A stretch of 64,000 bases of DNA, taken from NCBI GenBank assembly GCA_029248745.1, contig JAQWIT010000013.1:248001-312000 (forward strand), given 5' to 3'. Positions 47,367-55,826 of this stretch are shown here, one piece after another. Made by a program: the position numbers and the translations under genes. Position 1 is the stretch's first letter, and the number at the start of each line of letters is the position of its first letter. The DNA comes from Gammaproteobacteria bacterium. Its GTDB lineage: Bacteria; Pseudomonadota; Gammaproteobacteria; Nitrosococcales; Methylophagaceae. A model generated the notes under the pieces. The model ran no database searches, was not told where the DNA came from, and saw only the letters and a program-made list of their open reading frames with translations.

Positions 47367-47872
47367 ATGAAGCAATGCTTATGCTGATGACACAGGTCGA
47401 TGATGTGCCAGGTGAATTATTGGGTGATTTTATTAAGCAATGCGAGACTGTAGGGGCACGTAATATTCAAATTGTGCCTGCGATTACAAAAAAAAACAGG
47501 CCTAGCTATCTTGTCTATGTCGATATACCAGAAAGCCTTGAAGATGATATTGCCATATTGTTTGGTGGTGAATTAGGCACATGGGGTTATCGCATTTTGC
47601 ATGCTGAGCATAAACATTTTGATATTCAACGGTCGACTTTGGTATTGAAAGTTGCGGCGTTGGATGATGAATATGAATTTGAATTACGTGCCAAGACGAT
47701 TTCGAAAGCGCAACAGTTCACGCGTGTTAAGGCTGAATATGAAGATTTAAGCCATATTTGCACCGTGTTTCGGGAAAAGGGACTGAAGATTCCACTCTCC
47801 GTATTAAAAGCAGAAGTAGAAGGACAGATCCTTAAGAATGGACATCAAGCTGTAATTAACGTTAGTTTTTAA
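47363..47872 (+). CDS. Stand-alone LarC C-terminal-domain (LarC2-like) protein
   Basis: This is 169 residues. The pattern QVDDVPGELLGDFI, VGARNIQIVPAITKKNRPS, LGTWGYRILHAEH and the closing VKAEYEDLSHIC...VEGQI follows the C-terminal half of LarC, the CTP-dependent nickel insertase. LarC normally carries this domain fused to LarC1, or made by frameshift. Here a separate gene encodes it, while a full-length larC lies 300 bases downstream. Its start overlaps the stop of the unassigned 594-residue protein (ATGA), suggesting it serves that protein specifically. Confidence 0.75.
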   Translation: MNEAMLMLMTQVDDVPGELLGDFIKQCETVGARNIQIVPAITKKNRPSYLVYVDIPESLEDDIAILFGGELGTWGYRILHAEHKHFDIQRSTLVLKVAALDDEYEFELRAKTISKAQQFTRVKAEYEDLSHICTVFREKGLKIPLSVLKAEVEGQILKNGHQAVINVSF

Positions 47873-47906
47873 AATAATTAAATGAGTTAAAAAAGGGTAT
47901 AGAAAG

Positions 47907-48164
47907 ATGATTAAATATATGACAGTAGCAATGAGTTTGCTCATATCCACTTCAGCACAAGCACATGAAACAATCGTATCTGGATTGCAAGGGACAATAA
48001 GTCACTTTTTCGCCCATATTGATAGTGCCGATCCCATTGCATTATTGTTACTCGCTGCGCTTTTAAACTTAATATGGCTACTTGTCATTAAGTCCATTAA
48101 GCGTCGTAAATCATTAGTTAAACAGCAGTCTAAATCCGAAATTAGTTACGCAAAGGTCAAATAG
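47907..48164 (+). CDS. Small membrane peptide of the lar unit
   Basis: This is 85 residues. A signal peptide ends AQA-HE, so the mature protein would start with histidine. A short periplasmic part (with SHFFAH) precedes one membrane helix (about residues 42-60, IALLLLAALLNLIWLLVI), then a basic tail KRRKS inside the cell. I recognise no family. Its place five bases before larC suggests a part in metal delivery or membrane attachment of the system, which is inference. Confidence 0.7.
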   Translation: MIKYMTVAMSLLISTSAQAHETIVSGLQGTISHFFAHIDSADPIALLLLAALLNLIWLLVIKSIKRRKSLVKQQSKSEISYAKVK

Positions 48165-48169
48165 TCAAA

Positions 48170-49342
48170 ATGCATTATCATCTTGACCCTGTTGGTGGTG
48201 TCGCTGGAGACATGTTTGTGGCGGCATTGTTGGATATGGAACCTGATTCAACAGCAGCGACGCTAGCGGCTATTCGTGATTCGGGTTTGGATCCCAGTGT
48301 TGCAGTGTCTCATGATGACTTTAACGATGGTGTTTTAACAGGTAGTCGTTTTACAGTTGGTAAACCAGAGTGTACACATCATCACGCTCATTGGTCAGCT
48401 ATTAAGAAAAACCTGTCTGACAGTGCACTGAGCCCAGCAGTCACGGACCGTGCTATTGCTATTTTTGCTGATCTCGCTGAGGCCGAAGCTAAAGTCCATA
48501 ATAAAGCGGTTAGTGATGTTGCTTTTCACGAAGTAGGTGCTTGGGATTCAATAGCGGATATTGTCGCAGCAGCCTATCTTATTGAGTCATTAGGGCCTTG
48601 CACATGGTCTATTGGGCCAATCCCTATTGGCAAAGGGCGTGTTAAAACTGAACATGGTTTGTTGCCTGTGCCTGCACCTGCAACGGTATTATTATTGGAT
48701 GGTTTTGAGTTTATCGACGACGGTTTTCCGGGTGAACGCATTACCCCGACCGGTGCTGCTATTATCAAGCATCTAAAGCCGTCTCAAGGTATAGGTAAAA
48801 CTGCTCGGGTGTTACAACGCTCTGGTTACGGTTTTGGTACTCGGACGTTCAAAGGAATGAGTAATATCTTACGTGTATTAGAATTTTCTAAGACAACGAC
48901 GTCGTCTGTTTTTTCTTGTGACACCGTGATGGTGTTAAATTTTGAGATCGATGATCAAACGGCGGAAGAGTTAGCTGTTGGTCTACAAAAAATACGTGAG
49001 CGACAGGGCGTCATCGACGTTATTCAAAGTCCGGTGATGGGAAAAAAAGGTCGTTTATTGACCAGTGTTCAAGTGCTAGTTCGGCCTGGAAATGCTGAAG
49101 ACGTCATCAATGTGTGTTTTCATGAAACGACAACGTTGGGGATTAGGCAACAAGTTAAAGCAAGGGCGATTCTGAACCGAAGTGAGTTAGAGACAGAACA
49201 AGATATCAGAGTGAAAATTGTGGAAAGGCCTGGTGGCATAACGGCAAAGGCAGATATCGATAATATTGCCAATATTGATGGGCATCAACATCGGCAAAAG
49301 CGACGTTTAGATGCGCAGTCTGATGCCTTAACAGATAAATAG
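48170..49342 (+). CDS. larC: Nickel-pincer cofactor insertion protein LarC
   Basis: This inserts nickel into the pincer nucleotide precursor in a CTP-dependent step. LarC1 (to about residue 255) shows LDPVGGVAGDMFVAALLDM, the histidine-rich THHHAHW, AFHEVGAWDSIADIVAAA and ERITPTGAAIIKHL. LarC2 (about 255-390) has LNFEIDDQTAEEL and CFHETTTLGIR, although the usual KKNRP loop is GKKGRL. It is one continuous frame, unlike the frameshifted lactobacillus gene. It is 17 bases from larE. Confidence 0.9.
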   Translation: MHYHLDPVGGVAGDMFVAALLDMEPDSTAATLAAIRDSGLDPSVAVSHDDFNDGVLTGSRFTVGKPECTHHHAHWSAIKKNLSDSALSPAVTDRAIAIFADLAEAEAKVHNKAVSDVAFHEVGAWDSIADIVAAAYLIESLGPCTWSIGPIPIGKGRVKTEHGLLPVPAPATVLLLDGFEFIDDGFPGERITPTGAAIIKHLKPSQGIGKTARVLQRSGYGFGTRTFKGMSNILRVLEFSKTTTSSVFSCDTVMVLNFEIDDQTAEELAVGLQKIRERQGVIDVIQSPVMGKKGRLLTSVQVLVRPGNAEDVINVCFHETTTLGIRQQVKARAILNRSELETEQDIRVKIVERPGGITAKADIDNIANIDGHQHRQKRRLDAQSDALTDK

Positions 49343-49359
49343 TCAGGTCGGAGAGTAAG

Positions 49360-50181
49360 TTGAGTTTATTATTAGAAAAGCTTGAAGCTGTATTGCTTGA
49401 CTGCTCACCAGCAGCTGCCGCTGTGTCTGGTGGGGTTGATAGCATGACATTGGCTTTTGTCGCACGGCGCGTACTTGCTGATCAGGTGACTATCTACCAT
49501 GCGATATCACCGGCTGTCCCGAGCATGGCAACGCAACGGGTCAAGGCTTACAGTCAAGTACAAGGCTGGTCATTAACTACATTTAACGCCGGTGAGTTCC
49601 AAGATGAGCAGTATGTTGCTAACCCAGCCAACCGTTGTTTCTTTTGTAAAACTAACCTCTATGATTCGATTTTTGAACAGATAATCGTTAATGCAAAGGC
49701 ACCGAATGTACAGATTTTATCAGGAACCAATCTCGATGATTTAAGCGATTATCGCCCTGGGTTAAAAGCCGCCGAAAAATACGCGGTTCGCCATCCTTTT
49801 GTAGAAGCAGGAATTGATAAAGCTGGGGTGCGTGCTTTAGCACATGAGTTTGGCCTTAATGATATTGCTGAGTTACCGGCTGCACCTTGTTTATCGAGCC
49901 GAGTAGAAACTGGTATCCCAATAGAAAAAGACAAATTACATTTTATTGATAAAGCTGAAATCATGTTACGTGAAGCGATTACATCGCCGACTGTTCGCTG
50001 TCGTATCCGTAAAAGTGGTGTTGTCATTGAGACAGATCTGGATGAATATACTGGTTTATCAACACAACAACAGAGCGACCTGTCTTCTGAAATAGGCGTT
50101 CTGGCTGAGCAATATGGTGTCAGTGGTGCCATATCTTTTGAGCAATATCAGCGTGGTAGTGCGTTTTTAAGAGATGAATAA
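49360..50181 (+). CDS. larE: ATP-dependent sacrificial sulfur transferase LarE
   Basis: This adenylates and thiolates the carboxylates of the nicotinate-mononucleotide-derived precursor. The PP-loop is AVSGGVDSMT at the N-terminus. CFFCK and PCLSSR supply three cysteines: PCLSSR is where sacrificial LarEs place their sulfur-donating cysteine, and the three together may instead hold an iron-sulfur cluster. It starts with TTG at 49360 after GGAGAG. The stop overlaps the larB ATG (TAATG). Confidence 0.92.
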   Translation: MSLLLEKLEAVLLDCSPAAAAVSGGVDSMTLAFVARRVLADQVTIYHAISPAVPSMATQRVKAYSQVQGWSLTTFNAGEFQDEQYVANPANRCFFCKTNLYDSIFEQIIVNAKAPNVQILSGTNLDDLSDYRPGLKAAEKYAVRHPFVEAGIDKAGVRALAHEFGLNDIAELPAAPCLSSRVETGIPIEKDKLHFIDKAEIMLREAITSPTVRCRIRKSGVVIETDLDEYTGLSTQQQSDLSSEIGVLAEQYGVSGAISFEQYQRGSAFLRDE

Positions 50182-50846
50182 TGAGTGAACTTGATATTAA
50201 GTTAGATTTTGAGCGGGAACAGCATACTGGGATCGAAGAAGCGATCTTGTGCGAATATAAGTCGCATGAGCAGATTGTAAAAATATTGTTACGTGTCCAC
50301 ACTGAGGCGAGAAGCGTCTTATTAACCCGTTTAACCGAAGCTCAATATGCTGATATTCCAGCAGATTATAAGACAATGATGAATTATGAGTCTATTTCTA
50401 AAACGGCCTATTTTAATTGGCAAGAAACGGCGTTGGGCGAAGCTGAAATTGCGATTGTAACTGCGGGAACTTCTGATGTGCCGGTAGCACGTGAGGCACT
50501 CAGAACGTTAAGGTATAACGGTATGAATGCAACGACGGTTTTTGATGTCGGTGTTGCTGGGATTTGGCGTCTTTTAGATAGAATAGAAGAAATTCGACAA
50601 TTTCCAGTACTGATTGTGTCGGCAGGTATGGATGCAGCGCTACCGACAGTATTAGGTGGACTTTATGATGGGCTCATTATTGCCGTTCCGACTTCTGTTG
50701 GCTACGGTGTGGCTACAGGTGGGACGACAGCACTCAATTCGATACTAGCGTCTTGTGCACCAGGCGTGGTGACCGTCAATATTGACAATGGTTATGGCGC
50801 AGCTTGTGCTGCACTGAAAACCTTGCGAGCAGTAGCGAAAAATTAA
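50181..50846 (+). CDS. larB: Pyridinium-3,5-biscarboxylic acid mononucleotide synthase LarB
   Basis: This carboxylates and hydrolyses nicotinic acid adenine dinucleotide, the first step to the nickel-pincer nucleotide. The C-terminal PurE-like domain shows VTAGTSDVPVAREA, VFDVGVAGIWRLLD, SAGMDAALPTVLGGL and PTSVGYGVATGGTTAL. It has a normal length of 221. It is last in the unit with larE and larC; with these three the cofactor pathway is complete in this operon. Confidence 0.94.
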   Translation: MSELDIKLDFEREQHTGIEEAILCEYKSHEQIVKILLRVHTEARSVLLTRLTEAQYADIPADYKTMMNYESISKTAYFNWQETALGEAEIAIVTAGTSDVPVAREALRTLRYNGMNATTVFDVGVAGIWRLLDRIEEIRQFPVLIVSAGMDAALPTVLGGLYDGLIIAVPTSVGYGVATGGTTALNSILASCAPGVVTVNIDNGYGAACAALKTLRAVAKN

Positions 50847-51020
50847 TTGTTATACCAGCGTGTGCTTATCACTTATGGATACAGAGTCTCAGATATTTTT
50901 GGTCTTTTAGCGTTGGCTTTGGTATTGCAAATATAATTCAACATTATATGATGGCCGGCTGTTTTATAAATTGTCATGCTGTTAAGCAGTCTGGTGATTT
51001 TTTCTGAGGTTCAATTTTAC

Positions 51021-53033
51021 GTGCAAGATCTCAATCCTGAGCAACGTGAGGCAGCTCGCCATGTTGATGGCCCTTTGCTAGTATTAGCAGGTGCGGGTAG
51101 TGGTAAGACACGCGTCATCACCCGAAAAATTGCTTATTTGATTGAACAATGTGGGATTCAAGCACGTCATATTGCAGCAGTGACCTTTACCAATAAAGCG
51201 GCACGTGAGATGAAAAGCCGCGTAGCGGAGCTCATGGCCTCAAGGGATGTATCATCTCGTGGCTTGATGGTATCGACCTTCCATAATTTAGGTTTGACGA
51301 TATTACGTAAAGAGTTTGGTCATATTGGCTATCGAACTGGTTTTTCAATTTTCGATGCACAAGATAGTTTGGCGGTGTTACGTGATTTGATGGGTCGTGA
51401 TTTTGCTGCAGACAGTGAGCATGCAGAGCAATGCCAATGGCAGATATCTGAATGGAAGAATCAACTTATTTTGCCTGAGCAGGCAATGAAAATAGCTGAA
51501 GATAGCCAGCAAGTTACGGCGGCCAAAGTTTACCATCGTTATATGGAAGCGTTGAAAGCCTACAACGGTGTTGATTTTGATGACTTGATTTTAAAGCCGG
51601 TGTTGTTATTTCGTGAGCAGCCTGAAGTCTTAAAACGTTGGCAGGCTAGAATCCATTATTTATTGGTGGATGAGTATCAAGATACCAATGGTTGCCAATA
51701 TGAATTAGTTAAACAGTTGGTGGGCCTTCGTGAAGCGCTTACCGTGGTGGGTGATGACGATCAATCGGTCTATTCTTGGCGTGGTGCTCGGCCTGAGAAT
51801 TTGGCTCAGCTGAAAGAAGATTTTCCGCGCCTTAAAATGATTAAGCTTGAGCAAAATTACCGTTCGATGGGTCGTATTTTGCGAGTTGCCAATGGGCTGA
51901 TTAGTCATAACCCACATTTGTTTGAAAAAAACCTTTGGAGTGCAATGGGTGAGGGCGATGCGATTCGTGTCATTGGCTGTCGTGATGAAAATCATGAGTC
52001 CGAAAAAGTGGTGTCCGAGCTGCTTTACCATAAGCTGAAACATCAAGCTGATTTTAAAGATTATGCGATTTTGTACCGAAGTAATCATCAGTCTCGACCG
52101 ATAGAACGTATTTTGCGAGAGCATAATGTCCCGTATTTTCTAACAGGAGGTACGTCTTTTTTCTCACGTGTTGAGGTGAAAGATATGATGTCTTATCTTA
52201 GGTTGCTGGCTAATCAAGATGATGACAATGCTTTCTTACGTGTGATTAATACACCTCGACGCGGTATTGGCGCTACGACGCTTCAAACATTGGGTCATTA
52301 TGCCGCGGAACGAAAAACAAGTTTATTCGGCGCCTGTTTTGAGATGGGATTATCAGAGCAATTATCGGCTAAGGGGATTGGTCATCTTGAACATTTTACC
52401 CGTTGGTTAATCGACATTTCCGATCGTGCCAAGCGTGGCAATTTGATGGAAGCGATTCGCGATATGATTGAAGAAATTGATTATCGCGCATGGCTAGAAG
52501 AGGTGACAGGTGAGCCTGAACGGGCAATGCGTCGAATGGAAAATGTCGAGGAGTTACTGACTTGGATTAACCGTTTGATTGAGCAGGACACGGAAGAAAA
52601 AAATATTGGTGATATCGCGGCACGTTTAACGCTGATGGATATTCTTGAACGGCAAGAAGATGAGAATCAGGCTGATGCAGTGCATTTGATGACTTTACAT
52701 GCTGCGAAAGGCTTAGAGTTTCCCTATGTATTTATCATCGGGATGGAAGAGGAAATCTTACCACACAGAACGAGCATTGAAGAAGATGACATAGAGGAAG
52801 AGCGACGCCTTGCCTACGTTGGGATTACTCGGGCCCAGAGAAGCTTGGCTTTTACGATGGCAAATACCCGTAAACGCTATGGTGAAAAAGTCGATTGTGA
52901 GGAAAGCCGTTTCTTAAGAGAGTTGCCTGCTGACGATCTAATTTGGACGACAGAAAAAACACAGGTCGATCCCGAGGAACGAAAGGAAAGGGGTAAAGCA
53001 CATTTGTCTAATATTCGAGGCATGTTGGAATAG
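51021..53033 (+). CDS. rep: ATP-dependent DNA helicase Rep
   Basis: This is a UvrD/Rep-family 3'-5' helicase that clears proteins ahead of replication forks. GTG at 51021 after GAGGT gives MQDLNPEQREAARH, matching the family start; in-frame ATG at 50976 is less likely. Walker A is LAGAGSGKTRVIT, motif II LLVDEYQDTN, then VGDDDQSVYSWRGA, and motif VI YVGITRAQRSL. 670 residues is the normal Rep length. Confidence 0.94.
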   Translation: MQDLNPEQREAARHVDGPLLVLAGAGSGKTRVITRKIAYLIEQCGIQARHIAAVTFTNKAAREMKSRVAELMASRDVSSRGLMVSTFHNLGLTILRKEFGHIGYRTGFSIFDAQDSLAVLRDLMGRDFAADSEHAEQCQWQISEWKNQLILPEQAMKIAEDSQQVTAAKVYHRYMEALKAYNGVDFDDLILKPVLLFREQPEVLKRWQARIHYLLVDEYQDTNGCQYELVKQLVGLREALTVVGDDDQSVYSWRGARPENLAQLKEDFPRLKMIKLEQNYRSMGRILRVANGLISHNPHLFEKNLWSAMGEGDAIRVIGCRDENHESEKVVSELLYHKLKHQADFKDYAILYRSNHQSRPIERILREHNVPYFLTGGTSFFSRVEVKDMMSYLRLLANQDDDNAFLRVINTPRRGIGATTLQTLGHYAAERKTSLFGACFEMGLSEQLSAKGIGHLEHFTRWLIDISDRAKRGNLMEAIRDMIEEIDYRAWLEEVTGEPERAMRRMENVEELLTWINRLIEQDTEEKNIGDIAARLTLMDILERQEDENQADAVHLMTLHAAKGLEFPYVFIIGMEEEILPHRTSIEEDDIEEERRLAYVGITRAQRSLAFTMANTRKRYGEKVDCEESRFLRELPADDLIWTTEKTQVDPEERKERGKAHLSNIRGMLE

Positions 53034-53339
53034 CCTTATGGCTTGCTGATAGCATTTTTTTACTTTGCGCACAAGCATCATTTAATTTCTTGATATGCCA
53101 TTTTAAGTAACCATTTAACATACTGTTACGACATTCTTTTTTGCCTGCTATGACTAACCCTATTTGTTTAAAATTTGAGAATTTAATTTAATAGCGGTCG
53201 AACTAGTGATGGCCTATATTTTATAATCGTTTTTTACGATTAAATTTATCGAAACAAGTTGTTGGATAAATTTAATAAAGGCATTTATGATATGACGCGT
53301 TAGTTTATTTTTTAACCCTCAATTTTAGGAGCTTTTTTA
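53034..53339. promoter_or_regulatory. ahpC upstream region with inverted repeat
   Basis: This 306-base gap carries a perfect 7-base inverted repeat TAATCGT-N5-ACGATTA at 53224-53242, about 100 bases before ahpC. It could be an operator. ATAG and CTAT half-elements nearby do not keep the 11-base spacing of an OxyR site. Confidence 0.4.
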
Positions 53340-53906
53340 ATGGCGTCACTTATTAACACACAGGTCAGACCTTTCAATGCGACTGCTTACCACAATGGTA
53401 GTGACATAAGCGTCAGCGATACTGACCTCAAAGGTAAATGGTCTGTTTTCTTCTTTTACCCAGCAGATTTCACATTTGTTTGCCCAACTGAATTAGGTGA
53501 TCTAGCTGATCATTACGCACAGTTGAAAGACATGGGTGTTGAAGTATACTCAATCTCTACTGATACACATTTTACACATAAAGCATGGCATGATGCATCT
53601 GACACTATTTCTAAAATCAGCTTTCCAATGATCGGCGATCCTACTGGCACAATTAGCCGTAACTTCGATGTGATGATCGAAGAAGAAGGTTTAGCTTTAC
53701 GTGGTACTTTTGTTGTTGATCCTGAAGGTATGATCAAAGTGTCCGAAGTACATGACTTAGGTATTGGCCGTAACGCTAAAGACCTCGTTCGTAAAGTACA
53801 AGCAGCACAACATGTCGCAGCAAACCCAAATGAAGTATGTCCTGCCTCATGGCAGCCAGGTGAAGAAACATTAATACCGTCTTTGGACCTTGTTGGTAAA
53901 ATCTAA
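53340..53906 (+). CDS. ahpC: Alkyl hydroperoxide reductase peroxiredoxin AhpC
   Basis: This typical 2-Cys peroxiredoxin reduces hydrogen and organic peroxides. The peroxidatic cysteine is in DFTFVCPTELG and the resolving cysteine in NEVCPASW. It has 188 residues, and GGAGC precedes the ATG. AhpF, its reductase, follows after a short hairpin-containing gap. Confidence 0.97.
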   Translation: MASLINTQVRPFNATAYHNGSDISVSDTDLKGKWSVFFFYPADFTFVCPTELGDLADHYAQLKDMGVEVYSISTDTHFTHKAWHDASDTISKISFPMIGDPTGTISRNFDVMIEEEGLALRGTFVVDPEGMIKVSEVHDLGIGRNAKDLVRKVQAAQHVAANPNEVCPASWQPGEETLIPSLDLVGKI

Positions 53907-53932
53907 GCAGGTTTCCATCTTAAATGAGGATG

Positions 53933-53949
53933 CCCGGACTTGCTCCGGG
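53933..53949 (+). terminator. Hairpin between ahpC and ahpF
   Basis: CCCGGA and TCCGGG pair over a five-base loop. No adjacent T run follows, so it more likely stabilises ahpC mRNA or attenuates ahpF than terminates fully. Confidence 0.5.
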
Positions 53950-53989
53950 TATGACTTAATCCCACACTTTTTTTTAAAGTAGATTTATT

Positions 53990-55543
53990 ATGTTAGAAGC
54001 AAATATTTCGACCCAATTAAAGGGCTATTTAGCGAATCTACAGCATGAGATTGTGCTTGCCTCTTCACTAGATAACAGTGCTAAATCAGTTGAATTGGCT
54101 GAGCTGTTGAATGAAATTGCTTCTATGTCTTCATTGGTCACTTTAATTCAGTCAGATGATAGCAGTGAGCGCACGCCATCATTTGCAGTGACACGCCCTG
54201 GAGAGTCCGCATCGGTAAGATTTGCTGGACTTCCACTGGGCCATGAATTTACATCGCTTGTCCTTGCACTGTTACATATCGGTGGCCATCCAATGAAATT
54301 GGATGATGACATGATTGCCCAAGTTAAAGCGATTGAAGGTGAATTTCATTTTGAGACTTATATTTCATTATCTTGTCAGAACTGTCCGGATGTTGTTCAG
54401 GCTTTGAACATGATGTCAGTACTGAATTCAGGTATCAGTCATGTGATGATTGATGGTGGTTTGTATCCTGATGAAATTGAAACGCGTCAGATCATGTCTG
54501 TCCCGACTGTTTATTTCAATGGTGAGGTGTTCGGACAAGGCAGAATGACATTGCCTGAAATTGTGGCGAAATTAGACAGCGGTGCTGATCAAAAAGCCGC
54601 TGAAAAAATAAATAAAAAAAATCCCTTTGATGTGTTGATTATAGGTGGTGGTCCAGCGGCTTCGGCTGCTGCTATTTATGCCTCACGTAAAGGTATTAGA
54701 ACAGGGATTGTATCCGAACGTTTCGGTGGCCAATTAAATGACACTTTAGCAATTGAGAATTTTATTTCTGTTCAGGAGACAGAAGGGCCCAAGTTGGCTT
54801 CTGCTATTGAGCAACAAGTTAAAAGTTATGACGTCGACATTATGGAATTACAACGGGCTAAAACAATGTCTTCTAATGGCGATCAAATTACGGTCGAGTT
54901 AGAAAATGGTGCGAGCTTGCAAAGCCAGTCTGTCATTATTTCAACAGGTGCGAACTGGCGTGAGCTAGGCATTCCTGGAGAAGAACAATACCGTGGCCAT
55001 GGCGTGGCATATTGTCCACATTGTGATGGACCTCTGTATAAAGGTAAGGACGTTGCAGTTGTCGGTGGGGGGAACTCGGGTGTTGAAGCAGCAATTGATT
55101 TAGCAGGCCTTGTTAATCATGTCACCTTGCTTGAATATGCTGATGAATTGAAAGCCGATGCTATTTTGCAGACTAAATTAGCAACTTTGTCGAATGTCAC
55201 TGTGAATACGAGCGCACAGAGTACGGAGGTGCTTGGCGATGATTCAAAAGTGACTGGTTTGGTTTATATTGATCGTACATCTGGTGATGAAAAGAATATT
55301 GATTTAGCGGGTATTTTTGTTCAAATCGGTTTATTACCGAATACGGATTGGCTAAAGGGTATTGTCGATTTAAGTGAGTATGGCGAAGTAGAAGTTGATG
55401 ACCATGCGCGTACATCGATGGAGGGTGTATTTGCCGCCGGTGATGTGACGACAACACCTTATAAACAAATAACTATCGCGATGGGAGATGGCGCTAAAGC
55501 TGCTTTAAGTGCCTTTGACTACCTTATCCGGCAAGAAAATTAA
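53990..55543 (+). CDS. ahpF: Alkyl hydroperoxide reductase flavoprotein AhpF
   Basis: This transfers electrons from NADH to AhpC. The N-terminal double thioredoxin-like domain has CQNC near residue 130. The FAD motif is [15 protein letters not shown], the redox-active pair CPHC (in [12 protein letters not shown]), and the NAD motif [14 protein letters not shown]. The C-terminal FAD box is [10 protein letters not shown]. It is full length at 517 residues. Confidence 0.96.
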   Translation: MLEANISTQLKGYLANLQHEIVLASSLDNSAKSVELAELLNEIASMSSLVTLIQSDDSSERTPSFAVTRPGESASVRFAGLPLGHEFTSLVLALLHIGGHPMKLDDDMIAQVKAIEGEFHFETYISLSCQNCPDVVQALNMMSVLNSGISHVMIDGGLYPDEIETRQIMSVPTVYFNGEVFGQGRMTLPEIVAKLDSGADQKAAEKINKKNPFDVLIIGGGPAASAAAIYASRKGIRTGIVSERFGGQLNDTLAIENFISVQETEGPKLASAIEQQVKSYDVDIMELQRAKTMSSNGDQITVELENGASLQSQSVIISTGANWRELGIPGEEQYRGHGVAYCPHCDGPLYKGKDVAVVGGGNSGVEAAIDLAGLVNHVTLLEYADELKADAILQTKLATLSNVTVNTSAQSTEVLGDDSKVTGLVYIDRTSGDEKNIDLAGIFVQIGLLPNTDWLKGIVDLSEYGEVEVDDHARTSMEGVFAAGDVTTTPYKQITIAMGDGAKAALSAFDYLIRQEN

Positions 55544-55826
55544 TGTTTTAGCGCTTTAAAAAAACTGCCATCGGTAGATTTTTTTGTTTAAGTAGTGGAG
55601 CCCAGCCATCTTGATGTCCCGAGGCATTAAGACCAGAGATTTTCCATCCATGGTTCACACCAAATTTGGCTAGATCGTTGGCAATAACTTAGACCTAAAA
55701 TAGTGCAAGGTCAAATTTTGTCATCAAAATGTCACAGTTTTACAACAAGCATGCGCCAAATCAGTTCTCAAGCAGGTACACAAATATGTCTAATGGTGGA
55801 CATTGTGTCGGTAAGGCATCGATATA

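Noticed and set aside
53191-53217. OxyR site before ahpC (ATAG...CTAT)
   Set aside because: The half-elements are 23 bases apart, off the 11-base register an OxyR site requires.
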